A stretch of 56,246 bases of DNA, from the NCBI GenBank assembly GCA_963696625.1, contig CAVOKZ010000053.1:1-56246 (forward strand), written 5' to 3'. The stretch comes from JAWVFN01 sp963696625 (GTDB lineage Bacteria > Actinomycetota > Thermoleophilia > Solirubrobacterales > 70-9). Positions 8,309 through 17,191 of the stretch are shown here, piece after piece. The position numbers were made by a program, and so were the translations under genes. Within the stretch, counting starts at the first letter, position 1; each line of letters begins with the position of its first letter. The notes below the pieces were generated by a model. It was not told the origin of the DNA. It searched no databases and was given only the letters and a program-made list of their open reading frames with translations.

Positions 8309-8606
8309 CTAGCTGATGAGGAAATTGTCGAATTGCCGGCATTCGACACTCCCGAAGACGCCGATCAGCAGCAGGGCCAGGACGACACCGAGTAGAAGCG
8401 CTGCGACGACAAGCCCGGAGATTCGAGGCGGCGCCAAGTCCCGTCCGGCTCACCATCCATGCGGCCAGCACTGCTCCGACGCTGGACATGCCTACCCAAA
8501 GTCAGATCCAGCCGGATCCTCCCCGAACGAAGGCAAAGGCGAAGCCAACGGTTGAGAGCACGGCGGCGACGCTCGACGCGCCGGCGATGGCGCGGAAACG
8601 AGCCAT
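8309..8606 (-). pseudogene. Broken small membrane protein gene
   Basis: Reading from ATG 8606 gives a hydrophobic N-terminus (MARFRAIAGASSVAAVLST) that hits an in-frame TGA. The same frame continues with membrane-like sequence (SSVGAVLAAWMVSRTG), then a frame change leads to a clear C-terminal helix (SGLVVAALLLGVVLALLL) and a stop at 8309. The length is 3n+1. This is either a small multi-helix membrane gene that has decayed or one hit by a sequence error. No family was recognised. It lies 13 bp from the sulfotransferase stop, same strand. Confidence 0.45.
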
Positions 8607-8619
8607 CAGGTGTGAGCTG

Positions 8620-9480
8620 TCACAGCGACCAGCTCTCGAACTTCTTCCCGGTCAGCTCGCGCAGCCGCTCGGCCTCGGGAGTGAGCTTGAGGATCAGCGC
8701 ATCGCGGACGGGGCCCTCGATCGGCGGCCGCTCGACGCGGGGCGCGGTCGCGCGGCGGACTGCCCCGCTGACGGGGCGCCGCAGGCGCTCGGGCATCAGC
8801 CGGCGCCAGGCGGCGCCGATACCGGAGTCGCGGGCCTGGGCGTAGAGCGGGGCGTACTCGCGCTTGGTCGATCCGACGTTGAGCTCCTCCTCGAAGCCGG
8901 GGTCGCTGAAGTCGGGGTCGACGCCGAGGAAGGCAAAGATCTCGCGCAGCGTGGCGGCCCGGTTGTCGTGGAGCTCGCCCGAGTCGACGACGAGGATCCG
9001 CTCCGGCGGGAAGAGGGCGCGGTAGCGCTCGAGCTGGGTCGCGTAAGAGGAGCCGACGACGAAGGGATTCAGCGGGTCGTCGAGGTCGCTCAGCAGCTCC
9101 GCGAGCGGCCGATCCTCGCCGACCGAGGAGACGTCGTGGACGTAGTGGGCGCGGATCCGCTCGATCGGGTCGCGGACGAGGTAGACGTGGCGCGCCTCGG
9201 GAATCAGCTCGGCGATCCGCTCGGGAACGCCGCCGTGCAGCGGGTATTGGGAGTAGCTCGGCGAGCAGTCGCCGCGCAGCGGCTCGGAGGCGGCGAAAAG
9301 CTCCTCGTACTCCGAGCGCTCGGCGATACGGCCGAAGGGCCAGGGCCCTTCCTCGGCCGCGCAGAAGAAGTTCGGCTCCTTGAGCAGCGGGACGTGGACC
9401 TCGGGGTGCAGGTAGAGGTACCTGTGCAGGCTGGTCGTGCCCGATTGACCGGCGCCGATGACGAAGAAGTTGGGAAGCAG
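8620..9480 (-). CDS. Sulfotransferase family protein, apparent CTG start
   Basis: 286 residues. The PAPS-binding loop is GAGQSGTTSLHRYL near the N-terminus and the 3'-phosphate motif is RDPIERIRAHYVHD. It would move a sulfuryl group from PAPS to an unknown acceptor. The open frame has no ATG, GTG or TTG before these motifs: back to the upstream stop, only CTG (9480) aligns with the family N-terminus (xLPNFFVIG). That CTG is 10 nt after TAGCCT (9496-9491), like other leaderless starts here. Either a near-cognate start or a small sequence error must be assumed. The family call is firm. Confidence 0.75.
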   Translation of the reverse strand: MLPNFFVIGAGQSGTTSLHRYLYLHPEVHVPLLKEPNFFCAAEEGPWPFGRIAERSEYEELFAASEPLRGDCSPSYSQYPLHGGVPERIAELIPEARHVYLVRDPIERIRAHYVHDVSSVGEDRPLAELLSDLDDPLNPFVVGSSYATQLERYRALFPPERILVVDSGELHDNRAATLREIFAFLGVDPDFSDPGFEEELNVGSTKREYAPLYAQARDSGIGAAWRRLMPERLRRPVSGAVRRATAPRVERPPIEGPVRDALILKLTPEAERLRELTGKKFESWSL

Positions 9481-9493
9481 TTGGCGGCCGAGG

Positions 9494-9726
9494 CTACCGG
9501 TGCTTGGCGCGGCAGCGCTTGCAAGAAGCGGCCCGGGAGCGCCGGTGCTTGCAGCCCTTCGCCTTCTTCACCGGCGTGGTGGCGTTGCCGCTTGCTCCCG
9601 CCCGAGCTCGGCGTCCTCACCCTGGACGATCGAGCCGGTCCAGTGGTAGCGCTGCGGCGTCAACCCTTCGCTGACGATCTCCGCGGTCGGCGAGCGCGTG
9701 GCGCCTTCGAAGCCGAGAACCGGCTT
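9494..9726 (-). pseudogene. Probable frameshifted short ORF with a basic, Cys-containing tail
   Basis: Two reading frames join here. One gives KPVLGFEGATRSPTAE...VQGEDAELG; the other, after about 9610, gives a tail with KKAKGCKHRRSR and CKRCRAKHR ending in TAG at 9494-9496. Basic Lys/Arg tails of this kind are common in small secreted proteins of this group. No ATG, GTG or TTG start was identified and no family recognised. It lies just upstream of the sulfotransferase and its TAG forms part of that gene's TAGCCT box. Low certainty. Confidence 0.3.
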
Positions 9727-9794
9727 GCTAGCCTCTCGAAGTCGCCCTTGAACGACGACGAACCTCCTTCGAGTAGTAACTCACAGGTGCCGCG

Positions 9795-11081
9795 ATGAGC
9801 GTGCTGCTGCTCGTCCTGCTGCTCTTGCTGATCGCCCTCAACGGGCTCTTTGTCGCGGCCGAGTTCGCGCTCGTTCGCTCGCGCCAGGGCAAGATCGAGC
9901 AGCTCGCCGAGGAGGGCAACCGCAACGCGACGCGGGTGCTCGCCCAGCTCAAGGATGTCGACGAGTACCTCGCCGCCGCACAGGTCGGGATCACGATGGC
10001 ATCGATCGGCATCGGCTTCCTCGGCGAGCCCGCGATCGCCAAGCTGATCGAGCCGATCTTCGGGGGCCTCTCCGATGGCGCCGCGGTTGGGATCTCGCTC
10101 GCGATCGCCTTCGCCCTCGCCACCTCGCTGCACATCTCGGTCGGCGAGCAGGTGCCGAAGCTGCTTGCGATCAGTCGCGCCGAGACGACCGCGCTGCGGG
10201 TGGCGCGGCCGCTGAGCTGGTTCCGCACCGCGACCGCCCCGTTCACGGTCGGGCTCGCTGCGCTGACCAACTTGATCCTCCGCTTGTTCGGAATCAGGGG
10301 AGACAGCATCGAGGAGCGCCACACCTCCGACGACCTGAAGATGATCATCACCCGCGAGGCCCACGGCGGCGAGCTCGACCCCGGCGAGGCCGGGCACCTG
10401 GCCGGCGTCTTCCACCTCCACGAGCAGGAGGCGCGCGAGGTGATGACTCCGATCCCGGCCGTGGTCACGATCGACGCCGACGCCACCGCCGAGGCAGGAC
10501 TGCGGCTTTGCGTCTCCTCCGGTCACACCCGCCTGCTGGTGGTCGAGGAGGAGAACCCCGACAGGGTCAGGGGCATCGTCCACAGCCTGCGGCTTGCCCG
10601 GGCGTTCATGGAGCAGGGCGCCGACGCGCCGATCGAGCCCGCCGTCCGCGACGCCCTGATCGTCCCCGAGACCAAACCGCTCGACGACCTGCTCGCCGAG
10701 CTCCAGCGCCAGCGCGCCACGATGGGCGTCGTCATCGACGAGTACGGGCGCACCGTCGGGATCGTCACCGTCGAGGACATCCTCGAGGAGGTCGTGGGGG
10801 AGATCGAGGACGAGACCGACCCGCTGGCCGGCTCGCTGCGCCGGCTCGCCAACGGCGACTTCTACGTCCGCGGCCATGTCTCGATCGGCGACCTCGCCGA
10901 CCAGGGCATCGAGCTGCCGATCGACACCGACGCCTACAACTCGGTCGGCGGCTACGTCTTCGGCGAGCTGGGCCGGCTACCGAAGCGCGGCGACGTGATC
11001 ACCGCCGACGGCTACGAGATCCGGGTCGAGGCGGTGCGCGAGAACCGCATCGAAGCGGTCCGCGTGCACAAGCGCGACTGA
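9795..11081 (+). CDS. CNNM / hemolysin-C family transporter-like protein (DUF21, CBS pair, CorC/HlyC domain)
   Basis: 428 residues. A DUF21 membrane domain (about 1-190) with several helices is followed by two CBS domains (about 205-335) and the CorC_HlyC FAD-like C-terminal domain (about 350-425, GDFYVRGHVSIGDL...). Members are linked to Mg2+/Co2+ efflux or homeostasis. The ATG follows a TAGTAA stretch and lacks a clear Shine-Dalgarno site. It converges with the M1 peptidase gene with a 1-bp gap. Confidence 0.9.
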   Translation: MSVLLLVLLLLLIALNGLFVAAEFALVRSRQGKIEQLAEEGNRNATRVLAQLKDVDEYLAAAQVGITMASIGIGFLGEPAIAKLIEPIFGGLSDGAAVGISLAIAFALATSLHISVGEQVPKLLAISRAETTALRVARPLSWFRTATAPFTVGLAALTNLILRLFGIRGDSIEERHTSDDLKMIITREAHGGELDPGEAGHLAGVFHLHEQEAREVMTPIPAVVTIDADATAEAGLRLCVSSGHTRLLVVEEENPDRVRGIVHSLRLARAFMEQGADAPIEPAVRDALIVPETKPLDDLLAELQRQRATMGVVIDEYGRTVGIVTVEDILEEVVGEIEDETDPLAGSLRRLANGDFYVRGHVSIGDLADQGIELPIDTDAYNSVGGYVFGELGRLPKRGDVITADGYEIRVEAVRENRIEAVRVHKRD

Positions 11082-11082
11082 C

Positions 11083-12642
11083 CTATGGCCCGAAGTCCTC
11101 GGGCAGGATCGCCGGCTTGCCCGAGTCGAACAGCCACTGCCGGTAGAAGTCGCCGAGGAGGGCGAGCTTGGCGCCCGAGAAGCCGCTGAGCTGCTCGGCC
11201 AGGGCGATGAACTGCTCGGTGGTGACGTTGCCGTATGCGTGCCCCTGGACCAGCGACTGGATCAGCTGGGCGAAGGCGGCGTCGCCGATGATCTCCCGCG
11301 TTGCCTCGACCACCATGCCCCCGCGGTCATAGACCGCGTCGCTGAACAGCAGCGAAGGGTCGCCGTCGAGGACGGCCGGCGCGATCTCCCAGAAGTCGTC
11401 GGGCAGGTTCGCGTAGTTGTCGTCAAAGATCGCCTCGGGGCTGTCGCCGCCGTTTGCGGCGCCGAAGATCCACTCCGAGTAGGTTGCCCAGCCCTCGTTG
11501 AACCAGAGGTCGAGCCAGTCCTGGGGACTGACGCTGTCGCCGAACCACATGTGTGAGATCTCGTGGAGCAGGGTGCTTTCGGAGATGTCGTTGGTGGTGG
11601 TCCCGAGCCGCGCGAAGTGGGACTTGGTCTGAACCTCGAGCGCGTAGCCGACATCGGGGGCGCGGTCGATGACGGCGCCGGTCGAGTCGAACGGATACGG
11701 CCCGTAGCGGTCTGAGAGGAAGTTGAGCATCCCCGGGGCGAGCGCCAGCGTCGCGTTGACGTTGGCCTTCTGGGTCGCGTTGTAGGAGCTGTCGATCGAG
11801 TTGTAGACCGGCAGCGTGCGGCCCGTGGAAGTCTCGGTCATCGACGTCACCGAGTAGTCGAAGTCGCCGACGGTCGCGGTGGTCAGATAGGTCGCGGTCG
11901 GATCGTCCTCCTTCCAGCTCCAGGTCGAGGTGCCGTCGCCGTTGTTCGTCTTTGCGGCGAGCTCGCCGACGCCGAGCGCGGTGCTCGCGCCGGGCACCGT
12001 GACCGTCGTGTCGAAGGTCGCCTTGTCGCTCGGGTGGTTGTTGGCCGGGTACCAGGTCTGGGCGCCGTTGGGCTCGTTGACGACGAAGGCGCCGTCGCAG
12101 GGCGCGCTGAAGCCGACGACGTGGCAGGCCGGGACCCAGCCCTCGTAGGTCTCGTCGGCGTCGGTCATCACCGGGGGCACGCCGGCGTAGCGGACCCTGA
12201 CCGTGAACACGCGGCCGTTCTTGATCCCGACCTTGGGCTTGACGACCAGCTTCGCCGGCTGGGTCACGTCGGGCAGCGGGCTCAGATCGGGGGTCGCGTT
12301 GACGCGCGAGATCTTGGCGCGGCGGCCGTTGACGGTGACGCGCGAGATCGTCAGGTCCTTCTGGAAGTCGAGGCTGAACTTCGAGAGGTTCTGGGTCGCC
12401 CTCGCGGTGACCTTGGTGTTCGTCCCCGGCAGGAACGAGTTGCTCGCCGGGTCATAGCGGAGGTCGATCGCGTAGTGGCTGACGTTGTAGCCGCCGTTAC
12501 CGATCTGGGGGAAGAGGGGGTCGCCGATCGATCGCGCGCCGGGCCGGTACTTGGCCTTCTGCTTGGCGGGCGCGGCGGGGGCGGCGGCCAGCCCGAGCGA
12601 GAGCACCAGACCCAACCCGAGAGCTATTGATTTCTTGCCCAT
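11083..12642 (-). CDS. Secreted M1 family metallopeptidase
   Basis: 519 residues from ATG 12642, which has GGGAG upstream and opens with a Sec signal (MGKKSIALGLGLVLSLG...APA). The zinc site HEISH-X18-E (HEISHMWFGDS ... NEGWATYSE, about residues 355-380) identifies gluzincin family M1. The N-terminal beta domain precedes the catalytic domain; the C-terminal helical domain is short, as in many secreted actinobacterial forms. It probably trims peptides outside the cell. Confidence 0.9.
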   Translation of the reverse strand: MGKKSIALGLGLVLSLGLAAAPAAPAKQKAKYRPGARSIGDPLFPQIGNGGYNVSHYAIDLRYDPASNSFLPGTNTKVTARATQNLSKFSLDFQKDLTISRVTVNGRRAKISRVNATPDLSPLPDVTQPAKLVVKPKVGIKNGRVFTVRVRYAGVPPVMTDADETYEGWVPACHVVGFSAPCDGAFVVNEPNGAQTWYPANNHPSDKATFDTTVTVPGASTALGVGELAAKTNNGDGTSTWSWKEDDPTATYLTTATVGDFDYSVTSMTETSTGRTLPVYNSIDSSYNATQKANVNATLALAPGMLNFLSDRYGPYPFDSTGAVIDRAPDVGYALEVQTKSHFARLGTTTNDISESTLLHEISHMWFGDSVSPQDWLDLWFNEGWATYSEWIFGAANGGDSPEAIFDDNYANLPDDFWEIAPAVLDGDPSLLFSDAVYDRGGMVVEATREIIGDAAFAQLIQSLVQGHAYGNVTTEQFIALAEQLSGFSGAKLALLGDFYRQWLFDSGKPAILPEDFGP

Positions 12643-12814
12643 CGTCCCTGCTCTCCCACATCCCCGGGTATGACCCACTCCAAACTCACCCGGATGTCCA
12701 CAATCGCGAGAATCAGTTGTCCGTGATGTCTAACCCTCCGTTTGCAGGGGTTTCCCCTTCCGTCCGTGCGCCCATCTAGCTTGCGGCTCGATACCGCTAC
12801 TCAGGAGGCCCCAG

Positions 12815-13126
12815 ATGTGGGTGGTCCGGCTCAGCGACAAGCAGCTCGAGGTGGTGAGAGCAGTGCTCCGTTCGGAGGAGCACAGAGGACCCGCCCTCGA
12901 GGGCGCTCTCGAAGCGCTCGACCTGGCGCGCTGGGACGAGCTGCCCGAGGCCGAGCTGCCGTGGCCCGAGGTCAGTTCCTCGGCCAAGCGCCAGGGGATC
13001 TCCGAAGCGGACGTGATCTGGGACATCTCGGGCCGTCACGACGAGCCGGCCGCACCGCCGATTCGCCGGGCCAAGCAGGCCGGGCCCCGCAAGGGCAGCA
13101 CCGAGCCGTACAAGCGCGCCGCCTAG
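12815..13126 (+). CDS. Hypothetical protein, 103 residues
   Basis: One of the few genes here with a textbook Shine-Dalgarno site (CAGGAGG, 12801-12807, 7 nt before ATG). It is soluble; it has a leucine-rich acidic N-half, a middle segment SSAKRQGISEADVIWDI that looks like a short helical hairpin, and a basic tail. No family recognised. It overlaps or abuts the M28 peptidase gene. Confidence 0.6.
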   Translation: MWVVRLSDKQLEVVRAVLRSEEHRGPALEGALEALDLARWDELPEAELPWPEVSSSAKRQGISEADVIWDISGRHDEPAAPPIRRAKQAGPRKGSTEPYKRAA

Positions 13127-13959
13127 CCCTCGCGAGCCTCGGCGCGGCGCTGATTCTCTTCGCCGGCTGCGGCGGCGATTCGACCGCTGCCCCCAACCCC
13201 GACCGCTTTGACGCCCAGCGCGCGTTCGATCTGATCGAGCGCCAGGTCGCCGTCGGCCAGCGGCCCGCCGGCTCGCCCCAGCTCCGCCGGCTCGCGCGCA
13301 AGCTGCGCCGGATGCTGCCCCGCGGCCGCTTCGAGCCGATCGGCGGCGGCCTGCGGAACGTCGTCGGCACCCTGCCCGGCCCGGGGCCGGCGATCGTGAT
13401 CGGCGCCCACTACGACTCGGAGTCCCACCCGAAGGGGTTCGTCGGTGCCAACGACAGCGCCGCCGGCACGGCCGCGGTGATCGAGCTCTCGCGCGCCCTC
13501 CGGCGCGCGCTGCCGGCGGGCCACCGCGAGGTTCGCTTCGTCCTCTTCGACGGCGAGGAGGAGCCGACCGGCTGCGAGCCGTTTGAGAAGTGCGGCCTGC
13601 GCGGCTCGCGCGCCTACGTCGCCGCCCACCCGGGCCAGACCGGGCAGATGATCCTGCTCGACTACATCGCCAACAAGGGCCTGCGGATCCCGCGCGAGAC
13701 CAACTCGAATGAGGCGCTGTGGGCGCAGCTGCGCGCCGCCGCGCAGAAGGTCGGGGCCGGCGCCCGCTTCCCCGACACGACCCAGGTCCCGATCCTCGAC
13801 GACCACACCCCCTTCGTCGGAGCCGGGGTGCCCTCGATCGACCTGATCGACTTCTCCTACCGCTACGCGGACACCGTCAAGGACACCCCCGACAAGCTCT
13901 CGGTCAAGGCGCTCGACCCGGTCGGCGAGGCCGTCGCGCAGCTCGTCCTCAGCCTGTGA
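13117..13959 (+). CDS. M28 family metallopeptidase, predicted lipoprotein; start unresolved
   Basis: About 280 residues. The N-terminus RRLALASLGAALILFAGC is a lipoprotein signal with lipobox FAGC. Zinc ligands are visible as GAHYDSE, GANDSAAGTAA, FDGEEE and ILDDHTPF, the M28 set; the wide DGEEEP...CGLRGSRAY region recalls glutaminyl-cyclase relatives. No ATG, GTG or TTG precedes the signal in frame without deep overlap of the previous gene; the codon at the expected start is GCG. The start is therefore approximate and a small sequence error is possible. Confidence 0.75.
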   Translation, partial: RRLALASLGAALILFAGCGGDSTAAPNPDRFDAQRAFDLIERQVAVGQRPAGSPQLRRLARKLRRMLPRGRFEPIGGGLRNVVGTLPGPGPAIVIGAHYDSESHPKGFVGANDSAAGTAAVIELSRALRRALPAGHREVRFVLFDGEEEPTGCEPFEKCGLRGSRAYVAAHPGQTGQMILLDYIANKGLRIPRETNSNEALWAQLRAAAQKVGAGARFPDTTQVPILDDHTPFVGAGVPSIDLIDFSYRYADTVKDTPDKLSVKALDPVGEAVAQLVLSL

Positions 13960-14630
13960 AGGAGGAACACGCCGCACTGCGCGCGCCCCTGGCGCAGACT
14001 CTGCTCGCGCTGACCTTCGTCACGGGCATCGTCGATGCCGTCAGCTTCCTCGGGCTGGGCCAGGTCTTCGCCGGGATGATGACCGGCAACGTGCTCTTCG
14101 TCGGCTTCGGCGCGGCGGGGGGCGCCGGCGCCTCGGTCTGGCTTCCGCTCACCGCGATCGCGGCGTTCGTCGTCGGCGGCTCTCTGGCGGGATTGCTCGC
14201 GGGGCGCGCGGGCCGCGACCCCGAGCGAGGGCTGAAGCTGTCGACGGTCGCGGAGGTCGCCATGCTCACCGCGGCGGTCGGACTCGCCCTGGTGACGGAC
14301 ATCGACGCCGGCGAGGGGTCCGGCTACGCCTTGGTGGTGCTGCTGGCGCTGGCGATGGGGCTGCGGACGATTGCGGCGCGGCGGCTGGGCGCCTACGAGT
14401 TGACGACGACGGTGGTCGCGGTCGCGGTCACCGGCCTCGCCGCGGCCTCGCCGGTCGGCTGGGCATCGCGTGAGCACTTGGCGCGCCGCGGCGCCGCAGC
14501 AGGTGCATTGGTGCTCGGTGCGGCGGCCGGGACCCTGCTGTTCAAGGCGAGCTTCGCCGCGGCGCTGGCGGTGGCCGCGGGCGTCTCGCTGGCCTGCGCG
14601 GTGGTCCTCGCTACTTCTTCTCGTAGCTGA
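13956..14630 (+). CDS. DUF1275 (YoaK-like) membrane protein
   Basis: 224 residues with six hydrophobic segments. TFVTGIVDAVSFLGLGQVF followed by GMMTGNVLF is the DUF1275 signature. Start GTG shares bases with the M28 stop (GTGA), implying coupling. The end overlaps the converging dehydrogenase gene by 20 bp. Function of the family is unknown; transport is suspected. Confidence 0.85.
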   Translation: MKEEHAALRAPLAQTLLALTFVTGIVDAVSFLGLGQVFAGMMTGNVLFVGFGAAGGAGASVWLPLTAIAAFVVGGSLAGLLAGRAGRDPERGLKLSTVAEVAMLTAAVGLALVTDIDAGEGSGYALVVLLALAMGLRTIAARRLGAYELTTTVVAVAVTGLAAASPVGWASREHLARRGAAAGALVLGAAAGTLLFKASFAAALAVAAGVSLACAVVLATSSRS

Positions 14631-15444
14631 AGAAGCCCTCGCCCGACTTGCGGCCGAGCTTGCCCGCCTCAACCATCGCGATCAGCTCCTTCGGCGGGCC
14701 GTGGTGCTTGACGCCGGTGTCGGCGAGCAGCGAGTTGCCGATCTGCTGGGCGATGTCGAGCCCGACCATGTCGAGCAATGCCAGCGGCCCCAGCGGGTAG
14801 GCGGCGCCGAGGGTCATGCAGGTGTCGACGTCGGCCGCGGCCATACCGGTGCGCTCGTGCAGGCGCACGGCGTCGAAGAGGTAGGGGAAGAGCAGGCGGT
14901 TGACGACGAAGCCGGTCTGGTCGGGAACCTCGACCGCGGTCTTGCCGAGCGCCGCGCACCAGGCGCGGGCGCGGTCGGCGAGCCCTTCGCGGTCGTTCTC
15001 GGGGAAGCAGAGCTCGACCAGCTCCATCCTCGTCACCGGGTTGAAGGGGTGGAAGGCGAACAGCCGCTGCGGATGGCCGCATTCCTCGCCCACGGCCGCG
15101 ATCGAGAGCGAGGACGTCGTCGTCGCCAGATCGGCGTCGCCGGCCATGTCGCCGAGCTCCTTGAGCAGGCCGACCTTCGCGTCGTGGTCCTCGGCGATCG
15201 CCTCGACGATCAGATCGCAGTCGCAGAGGTCCTCGATCTTGGTCGTCACCTTGACGTTGGCCGCGTTGCCGTGCTCGAGCTTGCCGGCGAGCGTCGTCGT
15301 CTGCTCCTCGGCTCGCCACGCAGAGGCCTCGGAGCGCGCGAGCACGATGACCTTGCTCGCCACCGTCGCGCAGGCGGCGAGGCCGCAGGCGATCGCTCCG
15401 CTGCCCGCGATCCCCGGGTTCGAATAGCCGGTTTTGCCCGTCAT
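14611..15444 (-). CDS. 3-hydroxyacyl-CoA dehydrogenase (3-hydroxybutyryl-CoA dehydrogenase type)
   Basis: 277 residues. The N-terminal NAD-binding fold begins MTGKTGYSNPGIAGSGAIA; the catalytic region is AFHPFNPV (His) and the C-terminal domain carries QTGFVVNRLLFPYL and LGPLALLDMVGLD. It oxidises 3-hydroxyacyl-CoA to 3-ketoacyl-CoA. The first glycine motif reads GSGAIA rather than GAGxMG, a mild variation. Together with the thiolase at 17192 and the acyl-CoA dehydrogenase at 22468 it gives three beta-oxidation steps within 9 kb. Confidence 0.88.
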   Translation of the reverse strand: MTGKTGYSNPGIAGSGAIACGLAACATVASKVIVLARSEASAWRAEEQTTTLAGKLEHGNAANVKVTTKIEDLCDCDLIVEAIAEDHDAKVGLLKELGDMAGDADLATTTSSLSIAAVGEECGHPQRLFAFHPFNPVTRMELVELCFPENDREGLADRARAWCAALGKTAVEVPDQTGFVVNRLLFPYLFDAVRLHERTGMAAADVDTCMTLGAAYPLGPLALLDMVGLDIAQQIGNSLLADTGVKHHGPPKELIAMVEAGKLGRKSGEGFFSYEKK

Positions 15445-15470
15445 CCGGTCGGTAGCATCCCATGCCGGGC

Positions 15471-16332
15471 ATGGAACCGGCTCTCTACTACGCGATTCCG
15501 TTCTTCGTCCTGCTGTTGTTCCTGGAGTGGTTGTCGTTCCGGGAAGCTCGGCGACCACGACGGCGAGCTGATCGGCTTCGAGCAGCGCGACACGCGCACG
15601 AGCTTGACCATGGGGCTCGGCAACGTGGTGATCAACTTCGCCTGGAAGTTCGCCGTGCTCGCCGCCTACATCGGCGTCTACGAGCTGACGCCGCTGCGCC
15701 TCGACGCCGGCGATTGGTGGGTCTGGGTGCTGCTCTTCTTCGCCGACGACTTCTCCTACTACTGGTTCCACCGCATCTCGCACGAGAGCCGCGCCTTCTG
15801 GGCGAGCCACGTCGTCCACCACTCGAGCCAGCACTACAACCTCTCGACCGCCCTGCGCCAGACGTGGGTGCCGATGACCTACTTCCCGTTCTGGCTGTGG
15901 ATGCCGGCGGTCGGCTTCGAGCCGTGGATGGTGCTGCTGGCCCAGAGCTGGTCGCTGATCTACCAGTTCTGGATCCACACCGAGCGGATCCGCAGGCTGC
16001 CGGCGCCGCTCGAGTACCTGCTCAACACGCCTTCGCACCACCGCGTCCACCACGGCGCCAACGAGGAGTACCTCGACAAGAACTACGGCGGCATCCTGAT
16101 CGTCTGGGACCGGATGTTCGGCACCTTCGCCCCCGAGGGCACCCGGGTCACCTACGGCCTCACCACCAACATCAAGACCCACCGCCCGGTCCACGTCGCC
16201 TTCCACGAGTACGTCGCGATGTGGCACGACTTCAAGCGCGTCAACGGCGTGCGCGACAAGCTCGGCGTCCTCTTCCGGGGCCCCGGCTGGCACCCGGACG
16301 GGGTCGAGGTCGAGTCGACGACCCGGGGTTGA
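15471..16332 (+). CDS. Sterol desaturase / fatty acid hydroxylase family protein, one frameshift
   Basis: The N-terminus (MEPALYYAIPFFVLLLFLEW) is in one frame and the rest (ELIGFEQRDTRTSLTMGLGN onward) in another, with the shift near 15540-15555 (one extra base). The di-iron histidine clusters are intact: HRISH, HVVHHSSQHYN and HHRVHHGAN. Several membrane helices surround them. It would hydroxylate or desaturate a lipid. ATG 15471 is 12 nt after TAGCAT (15453-15458); ATG 15462 is the alternative. The lone indel in otherwise conserved coding sequence suggests sequence error. Confidence 0.8.
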
Positions 16333-17069
16333 CCCCCGCCGACGATCAGCTCTACCGCCGCATGTTGGCGGGCATGCTCGCCTGCTGGCGGCAGATCGCC
16401 GAGGGGGTGGAGGGGGCGTCGATCGAGGAGGTCCCGGGCGCCAACGTCGCGGTGTTTCCCATCGGGCCCGAGCGCGCCTTCTACAACAACGCCGTGCTCG
16501 CTCGGGGGCTCGACGAGGCGGCCGCCAAGTCCGCGGTCGATGAGATCGTCGCGGCCTACGACGCGGCGGGCGTCGATCGCTACGCGGTCTGGGCGCCCGA
16601 GTCCGAGGCACCGTCGATCGCCGTCTTGAGCGGGCGCGGCTTCACCGTCGACACCGAGACCCAGCCGATGGCGATGTCGCTCGATCGGATCGCCGTGCCC
16701 CGCCCGGAGATCGAGCTCGGAGACCCGGATTGGACCGAGTGCCTGCGGATCATCGAGGTCCCCGAGGGCACCCTGGCGGGCGTCGACGCTGGCGCCTTCG
16801 AGGTTCTCGTCGCCTCCTCAGACGGCGAGAACGCAGCGGCCGGCCTCGCCTTCGATCACGCGGGCGATTGCGGCATCTACAACGTCGGCACCCTCCCGCA
16901 CGCTCGGCGCCGCGGCCTCGGCACGGCGCTCACGGCGCTGCACCTCTACCGGGCCCGCGAGCGCGGCTGCACAACGGCGAGCCTCCAGTCGACCCCGGAG
17001 GCCGCGGGCATCTACGCGAGCCTCGGCTTCCGCGACCTCGGGCGGTTCGTCGAGTACGTCCCAACTTAA
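16329..17069 (+). CDS. GNAT family N-acetyltransferase
   Basis: 246 residues starting with TTG that overlaps the previous stop (TTGA), so coupled. The C-terminal GNAT fold has the acetyl-CoA loop ARRRGLGTALTAL and a following AAGIYASLGF motif. The N-terminal half is a degenerate second GNAT-like domain. Substrate unknown. Confidence 0.8.
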   Translation: MTPADDQLYRRMLAGMLACWRQIAEGVEGASIEEVPGANVAVFPIGPERAFYNNAVLARGLDEAAAKSAVDEIVAAYDAAGVDRYAVWAPESEAPSIAVLSGRGFTVDTETQPMAMSLDRIAVPRPEIELGDPDWTECLRIIEVPEGTLAGVDAGAFEVLVASSDGENAAAGLAFDHAGDCGIYNVGTLPHARRRGLGTALTALHLYRARERGCTTASLQSTPEAAGIYASLGFRDLGRFVEYVPT

Positions 17070-17090
17070 ACGGGGTCAGACCCCCTTTAA
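17066..17090. repeat. GGGGTC-A-GACCCC palindrome
   Basis: Core 17072-17084 with TTAAA/TTTAA arms, right after the GNAT stop and upstream of the thiolase promoter region. Confidence 0.85.
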
Positions 17091-17109
17091 CGTTGTGTCG
17101 GCTCTCGCA

Positions 17110-17127
17110 ACTGGCTGACGGGCCAAT
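17110..17127. promoter_or_regulatory. Candidate operator ACTGG-N8-CCAAT upstream of thiolase
   Basis: AACTGGCTGACGGGCCAATC matches, in position and spacing, the inverted repeat before the acyl-CoA dehydrogenase gene (22420-22437). Both share ACTGGCTGA and CCA-T with an 8-base centre. It lies about 65 bp before the thiolase GTG. A shared TetR- or GntR-type fatty-acid regulator is inferred; none is encoded in the window. Confidence 0.45.
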
Positions 17128-17191
17128 CAATGGGGTATCGTTACTCAATAGACCGTTTCGCCATGAAACTGACTTCTAGGAGGAACCTGAC

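Noticed and set aside
15445..16611. N-terminal extension of the dehydrogenase frame to 16611 (666 residues in all)
   Set aside because: The extra part is the complement of the hydroxylase and GNAT genes; ATG 15444 gives the normal dehydrogenase start.
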